Part shown: in pieces, positions 55,031-63,564 of the stretch | How positions within the stretch are numbered: position 1 is the first letter of the stretch | How the letters are laid out: every line of letters starts with the position of its first letter | From: JANELJ01 sp024511395 | GTDB taxonomy: Bacteria; Pseudomonadota; Gammaproteobacteria; GRL18 | Assembly (NCBI GenBank): GCA_963681975.1 | Contig: OY820613.1 | Coordinates: 2,976,001 to 3,040,000 of the forward strand | Direction: 5' to 3' | DNA: 64,000 nucleotides | Notes under the pieces: model-generated | Seen by the model: only the letters and a program-made list of their open reading frames with translations | The model's database searches: none | Told to the model about the DNA's origin: nothing | Program-made: the position numbers and the translations under genes

Positions 55031-55429
55031 TGCGGCCTACAGAAGTTTGTTTTTTCTTACTGAAGGCCGCTTCTTAAAAGATAGCTCTTTTAAGAAGAAG
55101 CAGCAATGCTGCCGAATTTTTGTCAACTGTTTTTTGCTTTTTTTTACATTTTTTTCCTGTTTTTACTGAATTATTTTGTTTACCTCGGAGTAACAGGGGC
55201 AGGGTGTCCCTTGATGAAGTTTCGACAGCATGGAGGCTCTCGAAAAGCCTCCATGGGTGGATTCACGGCGGCTTCAGCAAAGGATACCCGGTTCCTGTTA
55301 CGGACTATCGGTTAACTGAGGTAATCAATAAATTTTAAATGATTCTCCTTTTTGGGGGAGCTGAAACTCTAAACTTTAGTTTTTTCTATTAAAAAGAAAT
55401 ATAAACTCTAATGTAAATATTCATTCAAT

Positions 55430-55540
55430 CTGCCCGTAGTGCTCTTGTGAAGTTTCGGCAGCATGGACGCTGCCGAAAAGCCTCTAGGGATGGCTCTTGA
55501 TTATAAGAGAAAGGCGTCTTCACAAGAGCACTACGGGCAG
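55430..55540. repeat. Large palindromic element with two inner hairpins
   Basis: Perfect 23-bp outer arms (55430-55452, 55518-55540) enclose a 10-bp hairpin TTTCGGCAGC-ATGGAC-GCTGCCGAAA (55453-55478). A second, smaller one is CTCTT-GATTAT-AAGAG (55494-55509). It stands alone between IS4b copy 3 and gatA. The inner sequence is shared with modules inside IS4b leaders; the outer arms are different but still complementary. Confidence 0.85.
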
Positions 55541-55569
55541 CTAAAACGGCTTTATAGGCACTATCCCAA

Positions 55570-57024
55570 TCAGACAAACTGCCCCGGTCCCTGAGTATGC
55601 CAGTCGGTTACCTTCTGGAATTTATGCGCAATATTTAACAGCTTCGCCTCATCAAAGTGTCTGCCAATTAACTGCAATCCTACCGGACGGTTATTCACAA
55701 ACCCCGCCGGAATTGACATGCCCGGCAGACCGGCCAGGTTGACCGCAATAGTATAAATATCCGACAAATACATGGTGATGGGATCATCCGTCAGTTCACC
55801 GATATTAAAAGCCGGTGAAGGAGCTGCCGGTCCCATAATGACATCAACATTTTCAAAGGCATTATTAAAATCGTTACTGATCAGACGACGGGTTTTCTGG
55901 GCTTTAACATAATAGGCATCATAAAAACCTTCTGATAAGGCATAGGTACCCACCAGAATACGCCGCTTAACCTCCGGCCCGAAACCCTCACCACGAGAGC
56001 GGATATACAGGTCATTCAGATCCCTGGGATTTTCACAGCGATGTCCGAAGCGCACACCGTCCATACGCGATAGATTAGAAGAACACTCTGAAGGCGCAAT
56101 AATATAGTAGGTGGGTACCGCCAGCTTACTATTAGGCAGACTAATTTCACTGACCACCGCACCCATTTTTTCATATTCCTTAATGGCGTCTTCAATAACT
56201 TTAGCCACCGCATCATCCAGTCCTTCAGAAAAATATTCTTTGGGCAGGCCAATTTTTAAACCGTCCAGTTCATTATTTAAAGACCCGGTATAATCCGGTA
56301 CATCCTTATCTACACTGGTGGAATCACGCAGATCCAGACCAGCCATGACATTTAACAGCAGTGCCGCATCTTCAGCGGTACGGGTCATGGGGCCGGCCTG
56401 ATCCAGACTGGAGGCAAAGGCAATCATACCGTAACGGGAAACCCGGCCATACGTGGGTTTTAAACCGGTAACACCACAGAAAGAAGCCGGCTGACGGATG
56501 GAACCGCCGGTATCCGTACCGGTTGCCGCCGGTGCCAGACGGGCGGCAACCGCTGCTGCCGATCCGCCGGAAGAACCGCCAGGTACTGCCTTCAGTGCCC
56601 AGGGATTTTTAACCGGACAATACCATGAGGTTTCATTAGAAGACCCCATGGCAAATTCATCCATATTGGTTTTACCCAGCATTACTGCACCAGAGGCATT
56701 AAATTTTTCAATAACCGTAGCATTATAGGGCGAAATAAAAGGATCCAGCATTCTGGAGCCGCAGGAGGTTTTAACATCTTTAGTACAGAAAATGTCTTTC
56801 TGTGCCAGCGGAATACCGTTTAACAGTCCTGCCTGCCCGGCCGCACGCTGTGCATCGGCCTGTTGAGCCTGTTCCAGCGCCCGTTCAGAAGTTACCGTGA
56901 TAAAACTGTTTAAGTGTTGATCCAGAGAACTAATTCGATCCAGGTAACTTTGGGTCAACTCAACACTGGAAAACTCTCCCGCTTCCAGACCGCTTATTAA
57001 TTCTGCAATGGTTTTATTGTGCAT
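55570..57024 (-). CDS. gatA: Aspartyl/glutamyl-tRNA amidotransferase subunit A
   Basis: Amidase subunit that releases ammonia from glutamine for the tRNA-dependent reaction. The 484-residue protein has the amidase-signature triad: Lys76 in LAQKDIFC, Ser151 in PGGSSGGSAAA and Ser175 in TDTGGSIRQPASF. It lies 68 bases downstream of gatC. gatB would be expected next, but an IS-rich block intervenes. No mutation is seen. Confidence 0.96.
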   Translation of the reverse strand: MHNKTIAELISGLEAGEFSSVELTQSYLDRISSLDQHLNSFITVTSERALEQAQQADAQRAAGQAGLLNGIPLAQKDIFCTKDVKTSCGSRMLDPFISPYNATVIEKFNASGAVMLGKTNMDEFAMGSSNETSWYCPVKNPWALKAVPGGSSGGSAAAVAARLAPAATGTDTGGSIRQPASFCGVTGLKPTYGRVSRYGMIAFASSLDQAGPMTRTAEDAALLLNVMAGLDLRDSTSVDKDVPDYTGSLNNELDGLKIGLPKEYFSEGLDDAVAKVIEDAIKEYEKMGAVVSEISLPNSKLAVPTYYIIAPSECSSNLSRMDGVRFGHRCENPRDLNDLYIRSRGEGFGPEVKRRILVGTYALSEGFYDAYYVKAQKTRRLISNDFNNAFENVDVIMGPAAPSPAFNIGELTDDPITMYLSDIYTIAVNLAGLPGMSIPAGFVNNRPVGLQLIGRHFDEAKLLNIAHKFQKVTDWHTQGPGQFV

Positions 57025-57092
57025 GTTTTACTTAAATCCTTAATCTACAACAAGCTGTACTTTCTTTGATTATGAGGGCAGACTGCCTGGGC

Positions 57093-57383
57093 TTATTCTA
57101 CAACCCTGGGTACCAAGAATAAGCCTGCTTCTGTTTCAGGCGCATGAGCCATCAGGTTTTCACGGTCATTGGTTTCAGTTACTTCATCAGGACGCAGACG
57201 CTGAACTCCATCCAGTGGATGAGCCATGGGTTTAACATCATCAGTGTCCACGGAATTGAGCTGTTCAACCATATCCAGAATATTGGTCAGATTGGTGGCA
57301 TATTCGGGTATATCCTGTTCATCGATACCCAGTCTTGCTAAAAAAGCAATTTTTTCAACATCACTTTTATCCAGTGTGTACAT
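57093..57383 (-). CDS. gatC: Aspartyl/glutamyl-tRNA amidotransferase subunit C
   Basis: Small subunit that wraps around GatA and stabilises the complex. The 96-residue protein starts MYTLDKSDVEKIAFLARLGI and keeps the family pattern MVEQLNSVDTDDVKPMAHPL and RLRPDEVTE. It is first in gatCA; its leader contains a 13-bp perfect inverted repeat. Confidence 0.95.
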   Translation of the reverse strand: MYTLDKSDVEKIAFLARLGIDEQDIPEYATNLTNILDMVEQLNSVDTDDVKPMAHPLDGVQRLRPDEVTETNDRENLMAHAPETEAGLFLVPRVVE

Positions 57384-57426
57384 TGAGTTACTCCCGTTAC
57401 TTCAAATTCAAGGTGCAATTAAGATA

Positions 57427-57456
57427 CATAAGTTACCATAAATATGGTAACTTATG
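57427..57456. promoter_or_regulatory. 13-bp perfect inverted repeat upstream of gatC
   Basis: CATAAGTTACCAT, AAAT, ATGGTAACTTATG, 44 bases before the gatC start. It could be an operator or a leader hairpin. It shares GTAACTTATG with the dyad upstream of ccoG. Confidence 0.5.
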
Positions 57457-57508
57457 CAGTCATTCACAAATGAAAGTTGGACATTTTTTAATATTATTTC
57501 TAAAATGT

Positions 57509-58852
57509 TAAAGTTTAGAGTTTCAGCTCCCCCAAAAAGGAGAATCATTTAAAATTTATTGATTACCTCAGTTAACCGATAGTCCGTAACAGGAACTGGG
57601 TATCCTTTGCTGAAGCCGCCGTGAATCCACCCATGGAGGCTTTTCGACAGCCTCCATGCTGTCGAAACTTCATCAAGGGACAACCGGCTCCTGTTACTCC
57701 GAGGTAAACAAAATAATTCAGTAAAAACAGGAAAAAAAAGCAAAAAACAGTTGACAAAAATTCGGCAGCATTGCGGCCTTCAGTAAGAAAAAACAAACTT
57801 CTGTAGGCCGCAATGCACACCAAAGGATACAGCAATATCCCTAGTGAACTGTTTTATTACATAACATTTTTAACCCGAGCGCTACCCCTAGGAGCGCAAA
57901 AACCTTTATTGAGTTACTAATGGGCAGTTTATTAACTCAATCGGGGTTTGTAACCAGTGCTATCTGGATACTGGACATGGCCAGGCAATGGCCCGGTTAT
58001 TATAAATGGCTTGAAACTGGTCAGTGGTCTTATCTTAAACTGATGAGACAGTGGACTGCCCTGTTTCTAAAGCTGTTTGGGGATAATCCGGTTTATCTGG
58101 CCATAGATGACTCTATCGTGCTGCGTCATTCCAAAAAGGCACCCATGAGTCAGATACACCACCAGCATGGTAATAAAACCAATCTGTCCCGGTATCAGAG
58201 GGTAATGCCGGGTAGCACTGGCTGCGATTGTTAAGCGTTCTGGCTGTAATACACCTCTGCCATTGTTATTACGTTTAACACCACAGACCGGTAACAGTGG
58301 TAAACTGGTGATTGCCCGAAGTCTTATCCGGGCATTGATGGAACCGCTAGAAGATAAAGCGGTTACTGTATTGGTGGACAGTTGGTATATGCGCCGTTCT
58401 TTTATTGAACAGCGGTGGCTAAAGCCCGCTTTCTGAATGGCCAGTCGGTATGCTTTGTCTGGTGTGAGTTTGAGGACTCTAAAGGGAAAAAAAGACCACG
58501 TCTATTACTGTCAACAGATATGCAGTTAAGTGGTCTGGATATTAGTGTCGCTTATGAAAAGCGCTGGTCGATTGAGCCCTTGTTCAATCTTGATAATATG
58601 CCCTGGCGAAGAATACACCCATTACTGCCGGAAGAATACGAATGGGACTAATAAGGTATTTTTCGCAGGTTAGGGTCAGGGACTGGTGGGATGGTAAGTC
58701 CCAAAAATTCCAGCCACCGGATACGGATATTTTAAGGCGATTTGAAGATTTGTTATAAAAACAATTTCAAAACAGCTGGTTACAAACAAATTGTTAAAGA
58801 ACGTATGAGCGAAACAGGACTCTCAAGGGTGAACTGTCGCTCTAAACTTTAG
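57509..58852 (+). mobile_element. IS4b copy 4 (decayed)
   Basis: Flanked by a 9-bp duplication CTAAAATGT (57500-57508, 58853-58861). The left end has lost its first C. It has internal deletions and is shorter than copy 1. It lies between the divergent gatC and mreB. Confidence 0.9.
57812..58757 (+). pseudogene. IS4b transposase, multiply broken
   Basis: The N-terminus MHTKGYSNIPSELFYYITFL shifts frame at LPLGAQK (one T lost relative to LPLRSAK). It then reads in another frame from MGSLLTQSGF to LSRYQRVMPG, and shifts again. Part of the middle (the GREQQVN region) is deleted, joining SFIE to QRWLKPAF. A further deletion removes the segment after YEKRWSIEPLFN. Confidence 0.8.
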
Positions 58853-58900
58853 CTAAAATGTTGAGATCAATCTTATTACTTTAAGGAAAACCTGCCCACT

Positions 58901-59950
58901 ATGTTTGGATTTGGACGTTTACGTGGTGTTTTTTCCAACGATCTGTCAATCGATCTGGGAACAGCCAATACACTCATTTATATTCCGAGACAGGGAATTG
59001 TGCTCAATGAACCCTCGGTCGTTGCCATTCGCCAGGAATATACCACTAATGAAAAAATGGTGGCCGCCGTTGGTGAAGAAGCCAAACTGATGCTGGGCAG
59101 AACGCCTGGAAATATGGAGGCCATACGTCCTTTAAAAGACGGGGTTATTGCCAACTTTACGGTTACAGAGAAAATGCTGCAGCATTTTATTCATAAGGTG
59201 CATGAAAACCGTTTTCTTAAACCCAGCCCCCGGGTACTGGTCTGTGTGCCCTGCGGTTCCACCCAAGTTGAGCGACGGGCCATTAAAGAATCCGCTCTCG
59301 GTGCCGGTGCCAGAGAAGTCTATCTGATTGAAGAACCAATGGCTGCAGCTATTGGCGCCGGAATGCCGGTCAGTGAAGCCACCGGTTCCATGGTAGTGGA
59401 TATCGGCGGTGGTACCACCGAAGTCGGTATTCTGTCCTTAAGCGGCATTGTTTACTCCGAATCCATTCGTATTGGCGGTGACCGTTTTGATGAGGCGATT
59501 ATTAACTATGTACGCCGTAATTACGGCAGCCTGATTGGTGAAGCCACAGCAGAGCGCATTAAACAGGAAATCGGTTCCGCCTATCCCGGCAATAAACTAC
59601 TGGAAATTGAGGTACGCGGCCGTAACCTGGCAGAAGGTGTACCCAGAAGCTTTGCCCTGAACAGTAATGAGATCCTGGAAGCCATTCAGGAACCCTTATC
59701 CGGTATTGTCGGAGCCGTTAAAATTGCCCTGGAACAAACGCCACCGGAACTGTGTGCCGATATTGCTAAAAAAGGCATGGTGCTGACCGGCGGCGGTGCC
59801 TTATTGCGTGATCTGGATCGTTTATTATCTGAAGAAACGGGCCTGCCGGTCATGATTGCTGAAGATCCGCTGACCTGTGTGACTCGCGGCGGCGGCCGGG
59901 CACTGGAGATGATGGACGAAGTGGGTACGGATTTATTCAGTCTTGAATAA
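58901..59950 (+). CDS. mreB: Rod-shape-determining protein MreB
   Basis: Actin-like ATPase that forms membrane-bound filaments and positions the elongation machinery. The 349-residue protein has the actin-fold motifs: phosphate 1 LSIDLGTANTLIYI, connect 1 region VCVPCGSTQVERRAIKE, phosphate 2 VVDIGGGTTEVGIL and the adenosine motif VLTGGGALLRDLDRLL. It is first in mreBCD-mrdA-rodA. The 49 bases between the ATG and the end of IS4b copy 4 are all that remain of its upstream region before the IS. Confidence 0.97.
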   Translation: MFGFGRLRGVFSNDLSIDLGTANTLIYIPRQGIVLNEPSVVAIRQEYTTNEKMVAAVGEEAKLMLGRTPGNMEAIRPLKDGVIANFTVTEKMLQHFIHKVHENRFLKPSPRVLVCVPCGSTQVERRAIKESALGAGAREVYLIEEPMAAAIGAGMPVSEATGSMVVDIGGGTTEVGILSLSGIVYSESIRIGGDRFDEAIINYVRRNYGSLIGEATAERIKQEIGSAYPGNKLLEIEVRGRNLAEGVPRSFALNSNEILEAIQEPLSGIVGAVKIALEQTPPELCADIAKKGMVLTGGGALLRDLDRLLSEETGLPVMIAEDPLTCVTRGGGRALEMMDEVGTDLFSLE

Positions 59951-59991
59951 CACCAGGCTCTTTAATGTTCATACCGCTATTTGCCTGTTAA

Positions 59992-60016
59992 CATCCCTCT
60001 TTAAAAATGAGGGATG
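59992..60016 (+). promoter_or_regulatory. Hairpin between mreB and mreC
   Basis: CATCCCTC and GAGGGATG pair around nine bases, without a following T-run. It could stabilise the mreB message or partly attenuate transcription into mreCD. Confidence 0.45.
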
Positions 60017-60099
60017 CACAAACCGGGTAGCAACAAATACAATCATACCTAAAACCACCTGTAAAAACCTGAACCAGAAAAACATCCGGAGCAATAACC

Positions 60100-61035
60100 A
60101 TTAAACAGTTATTTGATGAAGACTCCTCCTATCTGGCCCGTCTACTCTTTGTGATGATCTTTTCCATCATTCTTATGACGGCTGATCATCGTACTCATAT
60201 GCTCGATGGCGTCAGAAGTACCGTCAGTATCCTGCTTTATCCCTTACAGACCATTGCCAGTACCCCGACCGATGTGGGGAATTGGCTTGGTGAGCAATTT
60301 ACTTCTCACCAGACCTTAATTGATGAAAACCAGCAGCTGCGTTCCGAAAACTTACTGCTAAAAGCCCAATTACAGAAATTTGCCTCCCTGCAAGCTGAAA
60401 ATATCCGTCTGCGCTCCCTGCTTAAATCCTCCCGTAAACTTCGTGATCAAATGTTGATTGCTGAAACCATTGCGGTGGATCTGGACCCCTATAAACGCCA
60501 GATTGTGATTAATAAAGGACAACAAAGCGGCATTTATGCCGGCCAGCCCATTCTGGATGCCTACGGCATTATGGGCCAGATTATCAATCCCGGCATTGCT
60601 TCAAGCAGTGCGATTCTGATAACCGATCCGTCACATGCCATTCCGGTACAGGTTAACCGCAATGGTCTAAGAACAGTGCTGTACGGCACCGGAGCCGCTA
60701 ATTACCTGGAAATTTTAAACCTGCCCAATAATGCCGATATTGAAATCGGTGATCTGCTGATCACCTCGGGACTGGGAGGACGTTTCCCGGAAGGCTATCC
60801 GGTAGCCACCGTAGTGAATATTAAACGCGATCCCGGTCAGCCTTTTGCCCGTATTATTGCCGAGGCATCGGCTCATCTGGAACAGAGTCGCGAAGTTCTG
60901 CTGGTTATGGCCCAGGAACATGAGCCCCAGTTACTGTCTGAAACTCTACAGGACGATGAGAACCAAAGTGATTCATCTGGGTCTAAAACAGATAAATCAT
61001 CTGCAAAAGCAGCAGATGGAGCCAGCCATGAGTAA
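60100..61035 (+). CDS. mreC: Cell shape protein MreC, probable AUU start
   Basis: Bitopic inner-membrane protein that links MreB to PBP2 in the periplasm. Family members begin with a short cytoplasmic segment, then a TM helix and ADHR. Here KQLFDEDSSYLARLLFVMIF and SIILMTADHR supply exactly that. However, the frame contains no ATG, GTG or TTG before the conserved start; the codon in place is ATT at 60100, eight bases after CCGGAG. Starting at GTG 60148 or ATG 60151 would cut into the TM helix. A coiled coil (about residues 70-110) and the two beta-barrel domains follow. The Ser/Asp/Lys-rich tail overlaps mreD by eight bases. Confidence 0.85.
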   Translation: MKQLFDEDSSYLARLLFVMIFSIILMTADHRTHMLDGVRSTVSILLYPLQTIASTPTDVGNWLGEQFTSHQTLIDENQQLRSENLLLKAQLQKFASLQAENIRLRSLLKSSRKLRDQMLIAETIAVDLDPYKRQIVINKGQQSGIYAGQPILDAYGIMGQIINPGIASSSAILITDPSHAIPVQVNRNGLRTVLYGTGAANYLEILNLPNNADIEIGDLLITSGLGGRFPEGYPVATVVNIKRDPGQPFARIIAEASAHLEQSREVLLVMAQEHEPQLLSETLQDDENQSDSSGSKTDKSSAKAADGASHE

Positions 61036-61519
61036 TCGTCCGGCCGCCCATGGCGGTATTATTATCTGGCTCAGTTTTGGAGTAGCCTTTATTCTGACCA
61101 TGATCCCCCTGCCTGAAACACTGGAAATATATCGTCCGGAATGGCTGACCTTGATCCTGATCTACTGGTGTCTGGCTCTGCCGCACCGTGTCAGGGTTTT
61201 TACCGGCTGGCTGGTGGGTTTTCTGCTGGATGTTCATATGGGCAGTGTACTGGGCCTGCATGCTCTGACACTGGCCGTAGTAGCCTATCTGGCCTATAAA
61301 CTGCACATCCGGATCCGCCTGTATCCCCTGTTGCAGCAGTCTCTGATTATTTTATTACTGGTAGCTCTGTCGCAGATGCTGGTACTCTGGATCAGCGGTG
61401 TAACCGGCAATGCACCGAGTAACTGGTCTTACTGGATGCCTTCACTGACCAGTATGGTGGTATGGCCTTGGGTATTTTTCCTGATGCGTGCTATTCGCCG
61501 TATATACGGTGTTAACTGA
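61028..61519 (+). CDS. mreD: Rod-shape-determining protein MreD
   Basis: Small polytopic membrane protein of the elongasome. The 163-residue protein starts MSNRPAAHGGIIIWLSF and has five hydrophobic segments, with the family-typical RPEWLTLILIYWCLALPHRV and GFLLDVHMGSVLGLHAL. The ATG at 61028 overlaps the mreC stop by eight bases. A longer reading upstream in the mreC region is not real. Confidence 0.93.
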   Translation: MSNRPAAHGGIIIWLSFGVAFILTMIPLPETLEIYRPEWLTLILIYWCLALPHRVRVFTGWLVGFLLDVHMGSVLGLHALTLAVVAYLAYKLHIRIRLYPLLQQSLIILLLVALSQMLVLWISGVTGNAPSNWSYWMPSLTSMVVWPWVFFLMRAIRRIYGVN

Positions 61520-61527
61520 TTTAAATT

Positions 61528-63564
61528 ATGGCCGCAAAACAGCTTATTAAAGACCATTTTATAGAACTGCGGATTTTTCAGCACCGCACTATTGTGGCTA
61601 TTGTATTTACCATTGTGCTGTTCGGGATCCTGGCTGCACGTCTGTTTTACCTGCAGATCACTAACCATGATCACTTTACTACCCTGTCACAGAATAATCG
61701 GGTTTCAGTGCAGGCGATTCCACCCACCCGAGGGCTGATTTATGACCGCAATGGTATTATTCTGGCGGAAAACCTACCCTCCTATACCCTGCAGATCATT
61801 CCTGAGCAGACTAAAGATATTGATAACCTGATTGAAGAGCTGGCCACTCTGATTGAAATCCGCGATGTGGATATTAAAAAATTTAAAAAAGAGGTTAAAC
61901 GCAAACGCCGTTTTGAGGGTATCCCCCTACGCTTTCGCCTAACCGATAAAGAAGTGGCAATTATCTCTGTTAACCTGCATCACCTGCCCGGCGTGGAAAT
62001 ACAGGCACAGTTAACCCGTTATTATCCCTATGGCAGGGAAACCTCCCATGTGGTTGGCTATGTCGGGCGTATCAATGAAAAAGAATTAAAAACTCTGCCG
62101 GTCACCAATTACAGCGGCACCAACCATACCGGTAAACTGGGCATTGAAAAGTCCTACGAAGCCCTGCTGCACGGACAGGTGGGTTATCAGAAAGTGGAAA
62201 CCAATGTACGCGGCCGGGTATTACGGGTACTGGAACGCAGTAATCCCACACCGGGAGATGATTTATACCTTAATCTGGACATTAATTTACAGAAGGTTGC
62301 CGCCGAAGCCTTTGAGGGCAAACGGGGTGCCTTGGTGGCTATTGATCCACAAAATGGTCATATACTGGCTATGCTCAGTATGCCCGATTATAATGCCAAC
62401 CTGTTTGTTAATGGTATTGATTCAAAAACCTATAAAGCACTCAATACCTCCTGGGAACGGCCTCTTTATAACCGCACCCTTCTGGGCAGCTATCCTCCCG
62501 GCTCAACCACCAAGCCGTTTTTCGCTCTGGCGGGCCTGGAGCTTAATGTGATTGCTCCGGATCATGAAATATTCTGTCCCGGTTATTATCAACTCAAAGG
62601 CAAATCCCATAAGTACCGGGACTGGAAAAAATGGGGGCATGGAAAAACCGATATTACCAAATCTATTGTAGAATCCTGTGATGTATTTTATTACGACCTA
62701 GCCTTTCAACTGGGCATTGACCATATGCATGAATTTATGAGCAATTTTGGTTTCGGCCAGCATTCCGGTATTGATATTCTGGGCGAACGCAGCGGCCTGA
62801 TGCCCTCCAGAGAGTGGAAAAAACGGGTACATAACCAGGTCTGGTTCCCCGGCGAAACAGTCATTGCCGGTATTGGTCAGGGCTATGTACTGGTTACACC
62901 ACTGCAACTGGCACTGGCAACCGCCACTCTGGCCAATGGCGGAAAGCTTTACCAGCCGCAATTAGTCCATTCTATTAAGCGCAAATCCGATCCCATTCCC
63001 CGACTGGTTACCCCACAGCTGGTACGGGAGATTAAAGTCAATCGACCCTCTAACTGGAAAAAGGTTTACCATGCCATGACCGAAGTTATCCATGGTCGCA
63101 GGGGTACGGCACGGCGCTTAAACAAGCCGGATATGCGCTATAAAATTGCCGGTAAAACCAGTACCGCCCAGGTATTTACCGTAGCTCAGGATGCTTCCTA
63201 TAAAGAAGAAGAACTGGAAGAACGGCTCAAGGATCATGCCCTGTTTATAGCTTTTGCTCCCGTTGATAATCCCAGGATTACGATTGCTGTGGTGGTAGAA
63301 AACGGCGGCCACGGCGGCTCTGTTGCTGCCCCCATTGCCGGTAAGGTCATTGAGGCCTATCTCAACCAGTTTAATGATGAAGAACTTAAGGCTGCACAAA
63401 AAAAACAAAAGCCTTCAGCCCATAAAAAGCCCATAAGAAATAAAGCAAAACCCAGTATTCAACAGACTCATAACAACACAGCACTATTCCTTAACGGGCC
63501 AGAATACCAGAGGCATAAAAACTTAATCCAAGCACATCGAGTGAAGGAAAACGCACATGGCTAG
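61528..63564 (+). CDS. mrdA: Peptidoglycan D,D-transpeptidase MrdA (penicillin-binding protein 2)
   Basis: Class B PBP that cross-links lateral wall peptidoglycan with RodA. The 678-residue protein has one N-terminal TM segment (about residues 24-44) and a pedestal domain with PPTRGLIYDRNG and FRLTDKEVA. The transpeptidase domain has Ser326 in PPGSTTKP (SxxK), SCD in IVESCDVFYY and the third motif at residues 543-545. That third motif reads KTS (AGKTSTAQV) instead of the usual K[ST]G. The C-terminal 50 residues are a Lys/Asn/Gln-rich extension. It lies eight bases after mreD. Confidence 0.95.
   Translation: MAAKQLIKDHFIELRIFQHRTIVAIVFTIVLFGILAARLFYLQITNHDHFTTLSQNNRVSVQAIPPTRGLIYDRNGIILAENLPSYTLQIIPEQTKDIDNLIEELATLIEIRDVDIKKFKKEVKRKRRFEGIPLRFRLTDKEVAIISVNLHHLPGVEIQAQLTRYYPYGRETSHVVGYVGRINEKELKTLPVTNYSGTNHTGKLGIEKSYEALLHGQVGYQKVETNVRGRVLRVLERSNPTPGDDLYLNLDINLQKVAAEAFEGKRGALVAIDPQNGHILAMLSMPDYNANLFVNGIDSKTYKALNTSWERPLYNRTLLGSYPPGSTTKPFFALAGLELNVIAPDHEIFCPGYYQLKGKSHKYRDWKKWGHGKTDITKSIVESCDVFYYDLAFQLGIDHMHEFMSNFGFGQHSGIDILGERSGLMPSREWKKRVHNQVWFPGETVIAGIGQGYVLVTPLQLALATATLANGGKLYQPQLVHSIKRKSDPIPRLVTPQLVREIKVNRPSNWKKVYHAMTEVIHGRRGTARRLNKPDMRYKIAGKTSTAQVFTVAQDASYKEEELEERLKDHALFIAFAPVDNPRITIAVVVENGGHGGSVAAPIAGKVIEAYLNQFNDEELKAAQKKQKPSAHKKPIRNKAKPSIQQTHNNTALFLNGPEYQRHKNLIQAHRVKENAHG

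Larger units (their letters stand above)
52374..55379 (-). mobile_element. IS4b copy 3, with nested IS5 element
   Basis: The ends CTAAAGTTTAGAG (52374) and CTCTAAACTTTAG (to 55379) are flanked by a clear 9-bp duplication TTTTTTCTA (52365-52373, 55380-55388). This gives the true ends and duplication length of IS4b. It lies between gatA and gatB. Confidence 0.92.

Noticed and set aside
60845..61027. Extended N-terminus for mreD inside mreC
   Set aside because: The reading is the shifted frame of mreC; homology of MreD starts at MSNRP and the overlap of eight bases is normal for the operon.
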